DNA from: Bryobacterales bacterium
GTDB taxonomy: Bacteria > Acidobacteriota > Terriglobia > Bryobacterales > Bryobacteraceae
DNA length: 35,317 nt
Reading direction: 5' to 3'
NCBI GenBank assembly: GCA_009697505.1
Contig: SHUD01000025.1
Coordinates: 1 to 35,317 of the forward strand
Shown here: positions 34,061 through 35,317 of the stretch, one piece after another
Numbering within the stretch: the stretch's first letter is position 1
Layout: every line of letters starts with the position of its first letter
The notes under the pieces: model-generated
Seen by the model: only the letters and a program-made list of their open reading frames with translations
Database searches by the model: none
What the model was told of the DNA's origin: nothing
Program-made: the position numbers and the translations under genes

Positions 34061-35317
34061 TTAGCGCGCCGGACGGCGCAGGGAAAAATATACCGGGACG
34101 CCGGCCATGACGATCACCAGGCCCGGGACCGTGGTCGAAGCGCGGTAGGCGAACAGCAGGACCAGGATTACCGAGGCGCCCACGATATACAGCGCGGGGA
34201 CGAAGGGATAGCCGAACGCTTTGTAGGGACGCTCGTCATTAGGACGGCGCTTGCGCAGCACGAAGACTCCGGCGATGGTCAGGATGTAGAAGATGAGCGC
34301 GGCGGAGATGACGTAATCCAGCAAGTTGCCGTACAGGTTGCCGAATTTGCCGGTCGCCGGATCGAAGGTGCGCGGCAGAACCAGGATCGCGGTCCAGGCC
34401 GCTTGCAGCACTAACGCCACGCCGGGAACCTGGGCTTTGTTGATGCTCTTCGCGGCGGGGAAAAACAGATTGTGCTGAGCCATCGCGTAAAAGGCACGCG
34501 CGCCCGCCAGCACCATTCCGTTGATGCAGCCGAACGTCGAGATCATAATGGCGACGGCCATGATCTCGGCTCCCACGGTGGGGAACACCGCGCCAACCAT
34601 CGCGCTGGCCACGCGGTCCAGCGGCGCCGTCTGGACCTTATCGAACGGCAGCACCACCAGATAGGCGATATTGGCGAGGAAATACAAGCCGATGACAATG
34701 CCGGTTCCGAAGGCCAGCGACAGAGGAACGTTGCGGCGCGGTTCGCGGACTTCGCCCGCGGTGAAGGTGATGTTGTTCCAGGCGTCGGCGGAAAACAGCG
34801 ATCCGGTCTGCGCCACGCAGAGGGCCACGAGCAGGCCGAAAAACGTTTCCGGCGTGAGTCCAGGCGCGCTCGGCGTGAATCCGCGCGGGTTCCACAGGTT
34901 TCCAAAGTTCGCCGCGACCGCTTCCCGGTTCCAGCCGAAGAGAATGCCCAGTCCGATCAACCCCAGCAGCGAACCGATCTTCGCCACCGTAAATAGATTC
35001 TGCACCTGCTTGCCGTAGCGGATGCCCTTCGTGTTGGTCCAGGTGAGAAACAAGACCACGAGAATTCCGACGAACTGTGCGGTCGAAAGAGAGACGGCGT
35101 AGCCGGCTGAAATGAAGACCGGCTCCACGATGTAATGGCTTTCCGAAATCGCCGGCCATAGCACACCGAGGTAGCGCGCAAAGGCCACCGCGACGGCGGC
35201 GATGGTGCCGGTCTGAATCACGCCGAACAGCGTCCACCCGTAGAGGAAACCCCACATCGGGGAAAACGCCTCGCGCAGGTAAATGTACTGGCCGCCTGCT
35301 CTGGGCATCATCGCCGC
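34061..35317 (-). CDS. APC-family amino acid permease, 5' end outside window
   Basis: The reading frame is open to the right edge, so the N-terminus is missing; about 418 residues are visible and roughly 50-60 are probably absent. The first visible residues, AAMMPRAGGQYIYLREAFSP, match the end of TM2 of APC transporters (MPRAGGxYxYLR). About ten hydrophobic helices follow, with SLFSADAWNNITFTAGEVRE (TM6 region) and MISTFGCINGMVLAGARAFYAMA. It should be a secondary amino acid transporter or exchanger (LAT/YhdG-like). ATGs at 35306-35311 are internal. Substrate not predictable. Confidence 0.9.
   Translation of the reverse strand, partial: AAMMPRAGGQYIYLREAFSPMWGFLYGWTLFGVIQTGTIAAVAVAFARYLGVLWPAISESHYIVEPVFISAGYAVSLSTAQFVGILVVLFLTWTNTKGIRYGKQVQNLFTVAKIGSLLGLIGLGILFGWNREAVAANFGNLWNPRGFTPSAPGLTPETFFGLLVALCVAQTGSLFSADAWNNITFTAGEVREPRRNVPLSLAFGTGIVIGLYFLANIAYLVVLPFDKVQTAPLDRVASAMVGAVFPTVGAEIMAVAIMISTFGCINGMVLAGARAFYAMAQHNLFFPAAKSINKAQVPGVALVLQAAWTAILVLPRTFDPATGKFGNLYGNLLDYVISAALIFYILTIAGVFVLRKRRPNDERPYKAFGYPFVPALYIVGASVILVLLFAYRASTTVPGLVIVMAGVPVYFSLRRPAR

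Overview
The window is a GC-rich, densely coded bacterial chromosome segment of the type found in Acidobacteriota. A Bryobacter/Solibacter-like relative is my best guess, inferred from gene content and style: a fused LptF-LptG permease, many exported hydrolases with Sec or Tat signals, a matrixin protease with Ig-like repeats, a DUF885 lipoprotein, a CpaE-like protein and a long palindromic repeat. No 16S gene or marker set is present, so this placement is tentative.

Layout. 1-260: the last codons of a probable tyrosine recombinase abut a tRNA-Ser(CGA), the usual geometry of an integrated element whose body lies left of the window. 364-1728: exported amidohydrolase. 1735-7538 (minus): a compact group with a single-chain LptF-LptG permease and two exported TldE/TldD-like proteins, of which only the upstream one keeps the zinc motif. 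7637-9468: a NarL-type regulator divergent from a CpaE/TadZ-like protein whose ATPase domain looks internally shortened; the gap between them carries a 15-bp-period repeat. 9474-10427: murB. 10503-13302: secreted matrixin protease, a small convergent secreted repeat protein encoded antisense to the protease 3' end, and a frameshifted HExxH protein. 13331-15205: Pho-box-like repeats, a PhoB-type regulator, a peroxiredoxin and thiE. 15202-15460: a consensus promoter, a 20-codon ORF with a near-perfect Shine-Dalgarno and a strong intrinsic terminator, upstream of rpmE (L31). This is the strongest candidate for an undescribed element.

15803-17176 (minus): an ECF sigma factor, a membrane anti-sigma-like protein and a CpxP/Spy-like sensor in one tightly packed operon. 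17285-19761: pcrA/uvrD helicase translationally coupled to a 52-residue highly basic protein. 19787-21487: gamma-glutamyltransferase. 21507-21720: nested palindromic repeat element. 21783-25771 (minus): ICMT-like methyltransferase, NHL-propeller protein, DUF885 lipoprotein and FAH-family hydrolase. 25863-29198: PilZ protein, a proline-rich membrane-anchored protein and an MrfA/YprA-type helicase. 29201-29942: Phd/VapC-type toxin-antitoxin pair with a promoter suggesting a leaderless mRNA. 29948-31896 (minus): Tat-exported amidohydrolase and aldo/keto reductase. 31968-34051: convergent secreted unknown protein and DUF481 beta-barrel. 34061 to the right edge (minus): APC-family permease, 5' end outside the window.

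Most of the region is housekeeping (envelope biogenesis, DNA repair, translation, thiamine) mixed with exported catabolic enzymes. Accessory signals cluster at the left tRNA, at the 12.2-13.3 kb decay zone, at the 21.5 kb palindrome and at the toxin-antitoxin pair.
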